DNA of 24,374 nucleotides from JANQRV01 sp964533785 (GCA_964533785.1 CAZHNG010000064.1:1-24374); one strand, 5' to 3'. Counted from the first letter of the stretch, positions 15,784 through 23,325 are shown. A program made the numbers and translations. The notes: generated from the letters alone by a model not told the origin.

Positions 15784-16035
15784 CTAGTCGTCGGCGTCCC
15801 GGTCGGCTTCGTCCATCATCCGGCGAACCCAGCGCCCGGCCCAGACGCAGGCCGGCACGCCGGCGACGAGCCCGAGCCACAGCGCCTGGGTCGGGGTGAC
15901 GTCGGGGCCGCCGACGGCACGGCCCATGAGGCCCAGGAAAAAAAGATTCACGGCGGCCGCGAGTGCGACGAAAGGGTAGAGAAGCAGGGCGAGGCGGGTG
16001 ACCGACCAGCGCCCGTCGGCCATGGCCGTGCTCAC
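15784..16035 (-). CDS. Small two-helix membrane protein, unknown function
   Basis: 83 residues with two hydrophobic segments (about 14-37, LALLLYPFVALAAAVNLFFLG; about 51-66, LWLGLVAGVPACVWAG) and an acidic/basic tail MMDEADRDADD. I do not recognise the family. Start GTG at 16035 overlaps the upstream stop (GTGA) and has GGAAGG just before it; ATG 16023 is an alternative. It is the second gene behind the 16317 box and 137 bp upstream of the cytochrome c gene. The context suggests a helper for denitrification enzymes in the membrane, but this is inference only. Confidence 0.7.
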   Translation of the reverse strand: MSTAMADGRWSVTRLALLLYPFVALAAAVNLFFLGLMGRAVGGPDVTPTQALWLGLVAGVPACVWAGRWVRRMMDEADRDADD

Positions 16036-16232
16036 CGGACCTTCCGGTTCACCAGCCGATGGACGAGGTAGAGGGCGACGCAGAGGGCCACCGTGGCGAT
16101 GGCGAAGGAGAGCGTGGGATCGCTCGCCACGGGTGCCCCGTCCCGGCCGGTGGCGGTGACGGCCGTGTCGTCGGCAAGGACGGCCACAGGCATGGCGAAG
16201 AGGGCCAGGGCGGTGAACAGTGGACGAGGCAT
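16032..16232 (-). CDS. Tiny membrane protein with signal peptide, unknown function
   Basis: 66 residues: cleavable-looking signal (MPRPLFTALALFAMPVAVLA), a short polar stretch (about 21-41) and one transmembrane helix (LSFAIATVALCVALYLVHRL) ending in basic RKVR. ATG 16232 is preferred because AAGGGTG lies upstream; a longer TTG start at 16268 adds no signal-like sequence. Size and layout would fit the small nnrT-type proteins annotated near nor/nir genes in other alphaproteobacteria, but I cannot confirm this. Predicted to be under the NNR-like box at 16317-16330. Confidence 0.68.
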   Translation of the reverse strand: MPRPLFTALALFAMPVAVLADDTAVTATGRDGAPVASDPTLSFAIATVALCVALYLVHRLVNRKVR

Positions 16233-16316
16233 GGGCGTCACCCTTCGGTTGATTGCGCGGCGTGCCAAAGGCTGGACACGATGGCGCTAGCCTAGCCCCG
16301 GGGCGGCAGCTGCGCC

Positions 16317-16330
16317 ATGACGGTGGTCAA
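16317..16330 (-). promoter_or_regulatory. NNR/DNR-like box (one mismatch) upstream of the tiny membrane protein genes
   Basis: On the minus strand TTGAC-CACC-GTCAT, nine of ten consensus bases. The predicted -10 (TAGGCT, 16294 to 16289) ends 7 bp before a start at about 16282, putting the box at -41.5, the same geometry as at nirS. It separates norF from the two small genes downstream. Confidence 0.65.
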
Positions 16331-16335
16331 GTGGC

Positions 16336-16372
16336 GCGGGACGGCCGAGCCTCGTGCCCGGCACTGTCCCGC
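16336..16372 (-). terminator. Hairpin just downstream of norF
   Basis: GCGGGAC (16336-16342) pairs with GTCCCGC (16366-16372), 23-nt loop with further GC pairing inside; it begins 5 bp beyond the norF stop. No T-run. It may end or attenuate the nor transcript before the next promoter box. Confidence 0.4.
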
Positions 16373-16377
16373 CCGGC

Positions 16378-16647
16378 TCAGAGCAAGGGCAGGAGGTAGA
16401 GCCCGAACAGCAGGAGCAGATAGAGGCCGATCACGGTCTCGAAGCCGCGGCGCCAGCTCGGTGCGGCCACGAGGCCCAGATAGTGGCGGAGGATCTGCAC
16501 GGCCTTGAGCCCGGCCAGCGCCAGGACCACTGCGGCCATGGCAGGATGCCAGCGGCCGGTGCCGGCCATGGCCGCGGCAAGGCTGGTGCCCGCACTCCAG
16601 GCGATCAGCCAGAGCCAGGCGCGCGTGAGGGAGGACAGGGCCGGCAC
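16378..16647 (-). CDS. norF: NorF, small membrane protein (COX IV-like)
   Basis: 89 residues, nearly all hydrophobic, with three helices (about 9-28, 35-57, 68-89) and IEG-like loops replaced by WRRGFETVIG. Similar to the prokaryotic cytochrome oxidase subunit IV type proteins known as NorF, which follow norE and aid NO reductase assembly or activity without being part of the purified NorCB enzyme. Start GTG 16647 lies 3 bp after the norE stop; no strong ribosome site, so coupling is probable. Confidence 0.8.
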   Translation of the reverse strand: MPALSSLTRAWLWLIAWSAGTSLAAAMAGTGRWHPAMAAVVLALAGLKAVQILRHYLGLVAAPSWRRGFETVIGLYLLLLFGLYLLPLL

Positions 16648-16650
16648 TTG

Positions 16651-17193
16651 TCAGCCCAAAAGATAGATCACGGGGAAGAGCAGCACCCAGACGAGATCGA
16701 CCATGTGCCAAAAGGCGGCCCCGACTTCGAGCCCGTGCGGTTCGGCGCGCCAACCGACCAGAAAGAGGATGATGATGCCGGCGACCACGTGCAGCGCGTG
16801 GAAGCCGGTGCCGAGATAGTAGAAGGTGAAAAAGGCATTGGTCTCGATGTCGATGCCGAGCGCCGCCTTGTCGGCATAGTCGATCCCCTTGACGACGAGA
16901 AAGACGACGCCCAGCGCGATGGCGAAGGCGAGCCAGAGGCGGGCCCGACCGGGCCTTGCCGCGGCACCGGCGCGGACGGCGTAGGCGGCGAACAGCCCGC
17001 TCGTGACGAGGACGAGGGTGTTGAGCGCACCGGCCTCGCGATCGAGCAGCGCCTGGCTCTGGGCGAAGACCTCGGGGGCCGTGGCGCGCACGGCGAGAAA
17101 GGCTGCGAGCACCGCACCGAAGACGAGGAGTTCGCTGACGATCAAGACCCACATGATCGGCTCGCCCGGCAGCCGTTCCGCGGTCCCGGTCAT
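16651..17193 (-). CDS. norE: NorE, cytochrome oxidase subunit III-like protein
   Basis: 180 residues with five transmembrane segments. Typical subunit III features are seen: MWVLIVSELLVFGAVLAAFLAVRA (about 14-37), LNTLVLVTSGLFAAYAV (about 58-74), FFTFYYLGTGFHALHVVAGII (about 122-142, with the conserved HxxHV-like GFHALHV) and AAFWHMVDLVWVLLFPVIYLL at the end. NorE is associated with NO reductase operons and thought to help maturation or activity; it has no known metal site. ATGA overlap with norD. Confidence 0.9.
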   Translation of the reverse strand: MTGTAERLPGEPIMWVLIVSELLVFGAVLAAFLAVRATAPEVFAQSQALLDREAGALNTLVLVTSGLFAAYAVRAGAAARPGRARLWLAFAIALGVVFLVVKGIDYADKAALGIDIETNAFFTFYYLGTGFHALHVVAGIIILFLVGWRAEPHGLEVGAAFWHMVDLVWVLLFPVIYLLG

Positions 17194-19136
17194 GCGCCGA
17201 CCAGTCGGCGGTAGATGGCGGGCAAGGCCTGGGTCAGGTGTGCTGGCTCGGTGATGACCGAATAACCCCCCTTGCCGAAGATGCGGGCGAACCAGGCCTT
17301 GGTCTGGGATTCGACGACGACACCGTGCACCGTCTGGCCGCGGCGGCGGGCTTCGTGGATCGCCATGCGGCTGTCCTCGATGCCGTGCTGGCCCTCGTAG
17401 TGGTCGAGATCGTTGGGCTTGCCGTCGGTGATGACCAAGAGGAGCCGGCGCTGGCGCGGATGGCGCTGCAGCCCGGCCGAGACGTGGCGCACCGCGGCGC
17501 CCAGCCGGGTGTAGAAGCCGGGTTTCAGCGCGTCGAGCCGCGCTTCCACCACCGGCCCCATCCGCTCGGTGAAGTCCTTGACATCCCGGACATAGACCCG
17601 ATCGCGCTTGAGCGAGGAGAAGGCGTGAATGGCGAAGTCGTCGCCGCAGGCCTCGAGGCCCCAGGCGAGGGCGGCCAGCGCCTCCTTCTCGACGTCGATG
17701 ACGCTGCGCTCGCCCACCGCACTCTCGGTCGAACGGGAGACGTCCAGGAGGATGGCGACCGCGAGATCGCGCTCCTGGGTTCGGGCACAGCGATAGACCT
17801 GATCCGAGCCCTCGCCGGTGGCGCGAAGGTCGACCCTTGAGGCGATGGTCGCCTCGAGGTCCAACTCGTCGCCGTCGAGCTGGCGGGGCAGGATCACCCG
17901 TTTCGGCCGCAGCGCCTCGAACTGGCGCTCGACCGCGCGGATGCGGCGGCGGGCGGCCGGATCGGTGGTGAAGGCGGGGGCGGTCGTCGCCGCCTCGCCG
18001 GGGCTGGCGAGAACCCGGCAGTGGTCCGGCAAATAGGCCCGGCGCCGCTGTTCCCATTCCGGATAGAGGTGAACGCCCGCCAGCCGCTCGCGGTCGACGT
18101 CCTCAGGCGCCAGATCGAGGTGCAGCTTGAGGCGGGTGGCCGCTTTCTTCGCCACCTGGCCCAGGGTCAATTCGTCGTGGTCGTCGGCCGCCTTCTTTGC
18201 CGTGTCCTCGTCGTCGTCCTCGACCCGGCGGTTGAGGTTGAAGAACTCGGCCCAGGAAAAGAGCGCTTCGAAGCGGAAGACGACGAGGCTGTCGTTGCGC
18301 TGCACCTGGTCGGTGGCTGCCCGCCGGGCGCGCATGACCTTGGTTTCCATGGCCGCCACAGCCCGTGCCTCGGCATCTTCGCCCGCCCGCTCCACCCCCG
18401 CACCGGCGGCGAGGCCGCGGAGGTCGGGCCAGAGTGCTACCAGGCGAAACGGCCGATAGCCCTTTGGCGCTGCGAGCGCGCCGAAATCGCAGCCGGGCTC
18501 GCGGACGAGCCGGGCGAGGGCGAGGGCCTCGGACGTGACTGGTGGCGGCCCGCCGAGCAGGCTGACGACGACCGCCTCGACCGCAGCCTCCACCGGCGGC
18601 AAGGCGGCGGTGGTGCGTTGCCCGAGGCAGGCGCGCTGCAGCTCGGTGTGGAAGCTGCGCAGGCCCGGACAGGCGGCGAGCGTTGCCGTGGTGATCGCAG
18701 CGGCGGCCTGCAGGGCCCGGATGTCGCGGCGCAGCGTATCGCTCTCGGGCTCGGGCCGTTGGGCGTGTGCGGCTGCGGCCGTCAGCCAGAAATAGAGGGC
18801 GGCATTGGCCTCGCGGTCCGGGAACTCGGCGATCCGGTCGGGCAGCCGCAGGGTCTCGCCGTCGAAGGAGGGCCTGGCCAAGCGGTCGGCGTCGGTGGCG
18901 AGCGTGCGCCGCCAGGACCGCCGATAGCCGACGGCTTCCGGCGCACTCGCCCGGATCTCGGCGTGGCGAACGCCACCCAGGCCGCGGAAGAAGACGCCGA
19001 GCCGCGCCTCAAGCTCGGTGAGCTCGACGGCTGCCTCGGCATGCTCCAAGGGCGCCTCGAGCCGGCTGGCGAAGGCGTGCCAGAGCTTGCCGATGGTCTC
19101 CTCGGGCTCCCAGGGTTCGAGCCCGAGCACCGTCAC
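17190..19136 (-). CDS. norD: NorD, von Willebrand factor A protein for NO reductase activation
   Basis: 648 residues. The C-terminal VWA domain (about 456-648) has an intact metal site, DVSRS (465-469) and ITDG (about 570-573). The N-terminal two thirds is a helical, charged region typical of NorD, with an acidic low-complexity stretch RRVEDDDEDTAKKAADDHDE. NorD works with the NorQ ATPase as a chaperone pair, proposed to insert the non-heme iron into NorB. Start GTG 19136, 5 bp after norQ. Cytoplasmic, no signal peptide. Confidence 0.92.
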   Translation of the reverse strand: MTVLGLEPWEPEETIGKLWHAFASRLEAPLEHAEAAVELTELEARLGVFFRGLGGVRHAEIRASAPEAVGYRRSWRRTLATDADRLARPSFDGETLRLPDRIAEFPDREANAALYFWLTAAAAHAQRPEPESDTLRRDIRALQAAAAITTATLAACPGLRSFHTELQRACLGQRTTAALPPVEAAVEAVVVSLLGGPPPVTSEALALARLVREPGCDFGALAAPKGYRPFRLVALWPDLRGLAAGAGVERAGEDAEARAVAAMETKVMRARRAATDQVQRNDSLVVFRFEALFSWAEFFNLNRRVEDDDEDTAKKAADDHDELTLGQVAKKAATRLKLHLDLAPEDVDRERLAGVHLYPEWEQRRRAYLPDHCRVLASPGEAATTAPAFTTDPAARRRIRAVERQFEALRPKRVILPRQLDGDELDLEATIASRVDLRATGEGSDQVYRCARTQERDLAVAILLDVSRSTESAVGERSVIDVEKEALAALAWGLEACGDDFAIHAFSSLKRDRVYVRDVKDFTERMGPVVEARLDALKPGFYTRLGAAVRHVSAGLQRHPRQRRLLLVITDGKPNDLDHYEGQHGIEDSRMAIHEARRRGQTVHGVVVESQTKAWFARIFGKGGYSVITEPAHLTQALPAIYRRLVGA

Positions 19137-19141
19137 GGCCG

Positions 19142-19939
19142 TCAGCCGAAAATGGCGGTGACGAGGTCGAGCAGGCCGCGTTTTACGTCGGCGTCGTCGG
19201 TCAACGGCTCGATCAGGGTCACCAGGATCGCCCGCTCCACGCTCATGCCTTCATGGATCAACGTCGCACAATAGACGAGCAGGCGGGTGGAAACACCTTC
19301 CTCCAGATCCTGGCCCTTGAGCGCCCGCAGCTTGCCGGCGAGGCGAACCAGGGGGGCGACGCGGTCCCTGGCGAGCCCGCTCTCGACGGTGACGATCTCG
19401 ATCTCGCGCTCGGGCGGCGGGAAGTCGAAGTCGATGGCCAGAAAGCGCTGCCGGGTCGAGGGCTTCAGCGTCTTCAGGATGTTCTGGTAGCCGGGGTTGT
19501 AGGAGGCGACCAGCATGAAGCCCGGAGCCGCCTCCAGTTCTTCGCCGGTACGGTCGATCGGCAGGATGCGGCGATCGTCGGTCAGCGGATGGAGCACGAC
19601 GGTCACGTCCTTGCGCGCTTCCACCACCTCGTCGAGGTAGCAGATCGCCCCTTCGCGCACGGCCCGGGTGAGCGGACCGTCGATCCACACCGTCTCGCCG
19701 CCCTTCAACAGGTAGCGGCCGACAAGGTCGCTCGCCGAAAGGTCGTCGTGGCAGGCGACGGTATAGAGGTGGCGGCCGAGGGTAGCTGCCATGTGGGCGA
19801 CGAAGCGGGTCTTGCCGCAGCCGGTCGGCCCCTTGAGGAGCAGCGGCAGGCCGTGGCTGTAGGCGGCGGCGAACACTTCGCACTCGTCGCCGACGGGAAG
19901 GTAGAAGGGGGCCTCGGCCCCCTTCCCTTGGTCGATCAT
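19142..19939 (-). CDS. norQ: NorQ, MoxR-type AAA+ ATPase
   Basis: 265 residues: Walker A GPTGCGKT (37-44), Walker B ICYLDE (99-104), sensor region LVASYNPGYQ, and the arginine-finger neighbourhood STRQRFLAIDFDFPP. This is the CbbQ/NirQ/NorQ branch of MoxR ATPases, partner of NorD in activating NO reductase. I use ATG 19939; a GTG at 19957 overlapping the norB stop (GTGA) would add six residues. Co-transcribed with norB and norD. Confidence 0.94.
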   Translation of the reverse strand: MIDQGKGAEAPFYLPVGDECEVFAAAYSHGLPLLLKGPTGCGKTRFVAHMAATLGRHLYTVACHDDLSASDLVGRYLLKGGETVWIDGPLTRAVREGAICYLDEVVEARKDVTVVLHPLTDDRRILPIDRTGEELEAAPGFMLVASYNPGYQNILKTLKPSTRQRFLAIDFDFPPPEREIEIVTVESGLARDRVAPLVRLAGKLRALKGQDLEEGVSTRLLVYCATLIHEGMSVERAILVTLIEPLTDDADVKRGLLDLVTAIFG

Positions 19940-19953
19940 GGCCGGTGCTCGAG

Positions 19954-21294
19954 TCACTCCGCCGGCACGCTGGCGTCGGTCGAGATGATCTCGCGCTGCT
20001 TGGGGGCGAAGATCGCGTAGATGAAGAGGAACGCACCCAGCACCACGGCGAGGCCGGCACCGAGCCGCATGACGTAGAACAGCGCCAGTTGATCCTGCAC
20101 GGCCATGTAGTACTCGCCGAGAACCCGCTGCATGTGCGTCTGGATGGTGCCGGCGAAGGTGAGGGTGAAGGTCATGAAGGCCATGCCGCCGGTCATCAGC
20201 CAGAACGACGCCATGTTGAGCACCTGGTTGTACGGGTCGCGGTTGGTGAGGAGCGGCATGGCGTAGGTGACCACCGCCAGGACCAGGGCGACATAGGCAC
20301 CGAAGAAGGCGAGATGGCCGTGGGCGGCGGTGATCTGGGTGCCGTGCGTGTAGTAGTTCACGCCGTGCAGGGTGTGCAGAAAGCCCCACACACCGGCACC
20401 GAAGAAGGCGACGGTGGCCGAGCCCAAGGCCCAGAGCAGGGCCGCCTTGTTGGGATGGTTGCGCTTCGCCTTCCACACCATGACGAAGGCAAAGGCCATC
20501 ATGGCGAAGAACGGTGCCACCTCCAGGGTCGAGAAGATCGAGCCGACCCACTGCCAGTAGCCGGGCGTGCCGATCCAGTAGTAGTGGTGGCCGGTGCCGA
20601 GCACGCCGCTGAAGAGTGCCGCGGCGACGATCACGTAGAGCCATTTTTCCACGACCTCACGGTCGACACCGGTGAGCTTGAGCATGAGGAAGGCAAGGAG
20701 GGCAGCCATGATCAGCTCCCACACCCCTTCGACCCAGAGATGCACGACGTACCACCAGTACATCTTGTCGAGACTGAGGTTGCTCGGATTGTAGAGCGCG
20801 AACAGGAACAGGGTCAGACCGGCGAGTCCGAGGAAGAGCACGTTGGTGATGACCGTCTTGCGCCCCTTGAGCATGGTCATGGCGACGTTGGCGAGAAACA
20901 GCACCACGCCGAGGACCAGGAGCAGCTTGACCCACGTGGGCTGCTCCAGGAACTCGCGGCCCTCGTGGATGCGAAAGACGTATCCCGCAACGGCGGCAAG
21001 GGCGGCGAACACCAGGATGCCCAAGGCCGCGTAGGCCAAGACCGGCGACCAGATCTCGCGCTCCGTTTCCTCCGGGAGGAGGAAGAAGGCCGAGCCCATG
21101 AAGCCCAGGATCAACCAGACGATCAGCGAATTGGTGTGGATCATCCGGACGATGTTGAAGGGCATCAACTCGGACAGGAAATTCGGCGACACGTAGATCC
21201 AGCCGAGCCACAGGCCGCCGATCTGCTGCACGCCGAAGAGCGCCATGGCCGCTGCGAAGTACCAATAGGCGATACGTTGGGTTTCGTATTTCAT
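19954..21294 (-). CDS. norB: NorB, nitric oxide reductase catalytic subunit
   Basis: 446 residues, about 12 membrane helices; heme-copper oxidase superfamily enzyme turning 2 NO into N2O. Ligands seen by their spacing: His53 and His327 for heme b, His325 for heme b3, His185, His236 and His237 for non-heme iron, with Glu189 and Glu258. The 51- and 22-residue spacings equal those I recall for the Pseudomonas enzyme (207/258/280). No N-terminal quinol-oxidase extension, so it is the cytochrome c-dependent cNor type that needs NorC. AAGGA lies 8 nt before ATG 21294, just outside the inserted repeat element that separates it from norC. Confidence 0.97.
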   Translation of the reverse strand: MKYETQRIAYWYFAAAMALFGVQQIGGLWLGWIYVSPNFLSELMPFNIVRMIHTNSLIVWLILGFMGSAFFLLPEETEREIWSPVLAYAALGILVFAALAAVAGYVFRIHEGREFLEQPTWVKLLLVLGVVLFLANVAMTMLKGRKTVITNVLFLGLAGLTLFLFALYNPSNLSLDKMYWWYVVHLWVEGVWELIMAALLAFLMLKLTGVDREVVEKWLYVIVAAALFSGVLGTGHHYYWIGTPGYWQWVGSIFSTLEVAPFFAMMAFAFVMVWKAKRNHPNKAALLWALGSATVAFFGAGVWGFLHTLHGVNYYTHGTQITAAHGHLAFFGAYVALVLAVVTYAMPLLTNRDPYNQVLNMASFWLMTGGMAFMTFTLTFAGTIQTHMQRVLGEYYMAVQDQLALFYVMRLGAGLAVVLGAFLFIYAIFAPKQREIISTDASVPAE

Positions 21295-21306
21295 GGTTGT
21301 GTCCTT

Positions 21307-21340
21307 AGAGCCTGTCCGAAAAGTTTCCGAGGCCTTTCAT
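21307..21340 (+). repeat. Left terminal inverted repeat of the MITE-like element
   Basis: Begins AGAGCCTGTCC and ends TTTCAT; mismatches its partner only at 21311 and 21334. Confidence 0.85.
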
Positions 21341-21539
21341 CGGCCGACGATCGACCGCCGGCGCGAAGCCGAGCGCCGCCCGATGCCGGGGCACCGGGCA
21401 AGCTCGGCGACAAAGCCGGAGCCGATCGTCGGCCGACCGGAGGTGAGCTTGGCAGCGGCACCTGCTTCGTCCTTGATCGACCGACGAGGCGCTGCATCGG
21501 CGGCCGATCAACTCCTCGCATCTGCTCACTGCCAAGCTC

Positions 21540-21573
21540 ATGAAATGCCTCGGAAACTTTTCGGACAGCCTCT
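21540..21573 (-). repeat. Right terminal inverted repeat of the MITE-like element
   Basis: Reverse complement begins AGAGGCTGTCC. Its outermost base is shared with the last base of the norC stop codon on the minus strand. Confidence 0.85.
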
Positions 21574-22019
21574 CAACCGGCGTCGTTCGGGGGCCAATCC
21601 TGGGTGTCGATGCGGTCGACCCAGAGGAAGAAATCGGTGAGGTCGCGGACCTCTTGATCGGTCATCTCGAAATACGGCATCTGCCGGCGCCCCGGCACAC
21701 CGCTCGGCTGCGCGTCGATCCAGCCCCGCATGACCTCGAAGGCGACGTCGCGGTCGTCGGTCACGCCCCAGCGGGTCATGATGTTGCCGAGTTCCGGCGC
21801 GAAATAGGCGCCCTCGCCCAACAGCGTGTGGCAATTGATGCAGGCGTGCTTTTCCCACACGTGCTTGCCACGCGCGACCTCCTCGGTCACCGGCAGCGTC
21901 GAGCTGTTGACGATGTAGCGATGGCTGTGGACCGTCAGGCCGACGAAAATGACGATGAAAAACAACGATCCGCCATAGAAGACGTTGCGCGCCATCGCCT
22001 TGGTGTTCACTTCCGCCAT
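21573..22019 (-). CDS. norC: NorC, cytochrome c subunit of nitric oxide reductase
   Basis: 148 residues: one N-terminal membrane anchor (about 12-30, uncleaved), a periplasmic domain with heme motif CINCH (60-64) and Met114 in RRQMPYF as distal ligand. HTLLGEGAYFAPELGN after the heme motif is a signature of NorC. It passes electrons from periplasmic cytochromes to NorB. GCAAGGAGC gives a ribosome site before ATG 22019. First gene of the nor operon; a 267-bp element follows the stop directly. Confidence 0.96.
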   Translation of the reverse strand: MAEVNTKAMARNVFYGGSLFFIVIFVGLTVHSHRYIVNSSTLPVTEEVARGKHVWEKHACINCHTLLGEGAYFAPELGNIMTRWGVTDDRDVAFEVMRGWIDAQPSGVPGRRQMPYFEMTDQEVRDLTDFFLWVDRIDTQDWPPNDAG

Positions 22020-22260
22020 AGGGCGCTCCTTGCTGGAGGTCGGACAGCCTCAATTGCGGGTAGGGAATGCGGTGAGCACGACCGCGCGTGGGGGCGAGCA
22101 CCGGGCCGGACGGGCGTGGTCGGAAGCCCGGGTCGTCGGAGACTGCGGGAGCAACTGCTGAGCCTTCTGCAACCGCAGCTTGATGCCGGCTGCGCTGTGC
22201 CGCCGGCCGTTGCGGTTTGCCCTGCCATTCTCGCGTCCCCTGTTCTCGATACCACTCATC
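22020..22260 (-). other. Long norC leader without a convincing gene
   Basis: About 240 nt between the predicted transcription start (near 22260) and the norC ATG. A 69-codon frame starts with ATG at 22259, practically at the predicted start, but its third-position G/C and residue content look non-coding. A 12-base stretch TCGGACAGCCTC (22040-22051) equals the right tip of the MITE-like element. Confidence 0.5.
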
Positions 22261-22294
22261 GGTTGAACGCTAGGCGCTCGGCGACGGACCGTCC

Positions 22295-22308
22295 TTGACC
22301 ATCGTCAA
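22295..22308 (-). promoter_or_regulatory. NNR/DNR-type box of the norCBQDEF operon
   Basis: Perfect TTGAC-CATC-GTCAA. For norC (minus strand) a -10 TAGCGT lies at 22272 to 22267, exactly where a -41.5 site predicts it, giving a start near 22260. It also lies about 270 bp upstream of the divergent regulator gene, where it could serve from a more distant position, but no well-placed -10 for that is obvious. Confidence 0.85.
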
Positions 22309-22575
22309 GCGTCGGCGTGGCTCAGTGCCAAAGTCGGTAAGGCCAAGGTCACGAAGATACAAAATACCGTTACGCGTCGAGCCGCGACCAAGAGTCGGTC
22401 GGCCATCGGGTCAAGGGCGATCGCTCCTCCGTGACGCGCAGGACCGCCATCCGTCGCTGCCCGCTGCGGTTGCCAAGTCCCCTTGAAAACGGTTCAATCA
22501 CGTAGCTTCGATCGTCGTCGCTCTCGACGGCGGTCGAGCGTTGGGAGGATGGACTCGACCAGGAGAACCGAGACG
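22309..22575 (+). other. Upstream region of the Crp/Fnr regulator
   Basis: 267 bp without a gene. It holds an AT-rich patch GATACAAAATACC (22356-22368) and an inverted repeat TTGAA-AACGG-TTCAA (22483-22497). The latter is one base longer than a normal FNR/DNR site (TTGA-N6-TCAA), so it is only a tentative operator. Confidence 0.4.
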
Positions 22576-23325
22576 ATGCGACCGCTCGGCGGATCGGTGA
22601 ATGACGAACCGGCGCTTCTGGAGGTGAGCGGGCTCCTCGACGGCGAAGTCGCGCTTCTCGCGCGACTGCCGATGTTCGCCGGTCTCGACACGCAGCAGGT
22701 CGATAAGCTCCTGGCGCACAGCGAGGTGCAGAAGGTGCCCCGACGCAAGGTGCTGTTTCACCAGGGCGAGCCTACGACCCGCTTCTTCGTTGTCCTGAGC
22801 GGCTGCGTGATGCTGCACCGGGTCAATCCGAGCGGCCACGACAGTGTCATCAGCTTGATGAACCGTGGCGACAGTTTCGCCGAGGCGGCGATGTTCGACT
22901 GCGCGGATTTTCCGGTCACCGCGACCGTGATCACTGACGCCCGGTTGCTGATGGTTCCGGCCGAGCCCTTTGTGCGCCAGCTGACCCTGGATCCGCGCCT
23001 GGCCCTCAACATTCTGGCCTCGATGTCGCGCCACCTGCGCCGCCTGGTCGAGCAGATCGAGCAACGCGCGGCCAGTTCGTCGACCGAGCGTCTCGCGACC
23101 TTTCTCTTGCGCCTCTGCCCGGACAATGCCCAGAGCACCGACTTCGAGCTGCCGCTCGACAAGCAGCTGATCGCCGGGGCGCTGGGCATGCAGCCCGAGA
23201 CCTTCTCGCGCTCGCTCGCCCGACTGCGCCGGCTGGGCGTTACCAACCTCGGGCTGCGGATAATTATCGCCGACGTCGAAGCACTCAGGCGCTTCTGCGA
23301 CGGGAACATGCCGCTCGGTCGCTAG
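22576..23325 (+). CDS. Crp/Fnr-family regulator, Dnr/NnrR type
   Basis: 249 residues: cyclic-nucleotide-binding-like sensor domain (about 25-145; FHQGEPTTRFFVVLSGCVMLHRV), dimer helix (about 140-165) and C-terminal HTH (about 190-225). The recognition helix QPETFSRSLARL has Glu208, Ser211 and Arg212, the FNR-like E-xx-SR triad that reads TTGA half-sites. The four-cysteine N-terminal cluster of FNR is absent, so it is not an oxygen-sensing FNR; Dnr/NnrR proteins respond to NO. It is the probable activator of the TTGAC-N4-GTCAA boxes in this window. ATG 22576 is chosen because AGGAG lies 10 nt upstream; ATG 22549 would add nine residues with poorly placed GGGAGG. Confidence 0.88.
   Translation: MRPLGGSVNDEPALLEVSGLLDGEVALLARLPMFAGLDTQQVDKLLAHSEVQKVPRRKVLFHQGEPTTRFFVVLSGCVMLHRVNPSGHDSVISLMNRGDSFAEAAMFDCADFPVTATVITDARLLMVPAEPFVRQLTLDPRLALNILASMSRHLRRLVEQIEQRAASSSTERLATFLLRLCPDNAQSTDFELPLDKQLIAGALGMQPETFSRSLARLRRLGVTNLGLRIIIADVEALRRFCDGNMPLGR

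Larger units (their letters stand above)
21307..21573. mobile_element. MITE-like/foldback element between norC and norB (267 bp)
   Basis: Terminal inverted repeats at 21307-21340 and 21540-21573 match at 32 of 34 positions; the core CTGTCCGAAAAGTTTCCGAG (from 21312) is identical in both. No convincing coding sequence lies inside. Two further inverted pairs fold the interior: TCGGCCGACGATCG (21340-21353) with its complement at 21423-21436, and TGAGCTTGGCAG (21444-21455) with 21529-21540. The right end touches the norC stop codon; the left end stops 13 bp before the norB ATG, sparing its ribosome site. No clear target duplication is visible. The ends resemble those of IS5/IS1182-like elements, but the family is not established. 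Effect on norB expression unknown. Confidence 0.8.

Noticed and set aside
18021..19274. 417-codon open frame opposite norD
   Set aside because: Antisense shadow; norD has an intact VWA domain and proper neighbours on the other strand.
19945..21543. 532-codon open frame opposite norB running into the repeat element
   Set aside because: Translation is His/Asp/Glu-rich antisense of norB transmembrane helices; no start context.
22483..22497. TTGAA-N5-TTCAA as a fifth NNR box
   Set aside because: The half-sites are one base too far apart and not TTGAC; kept only as a tentative inverted repeat.
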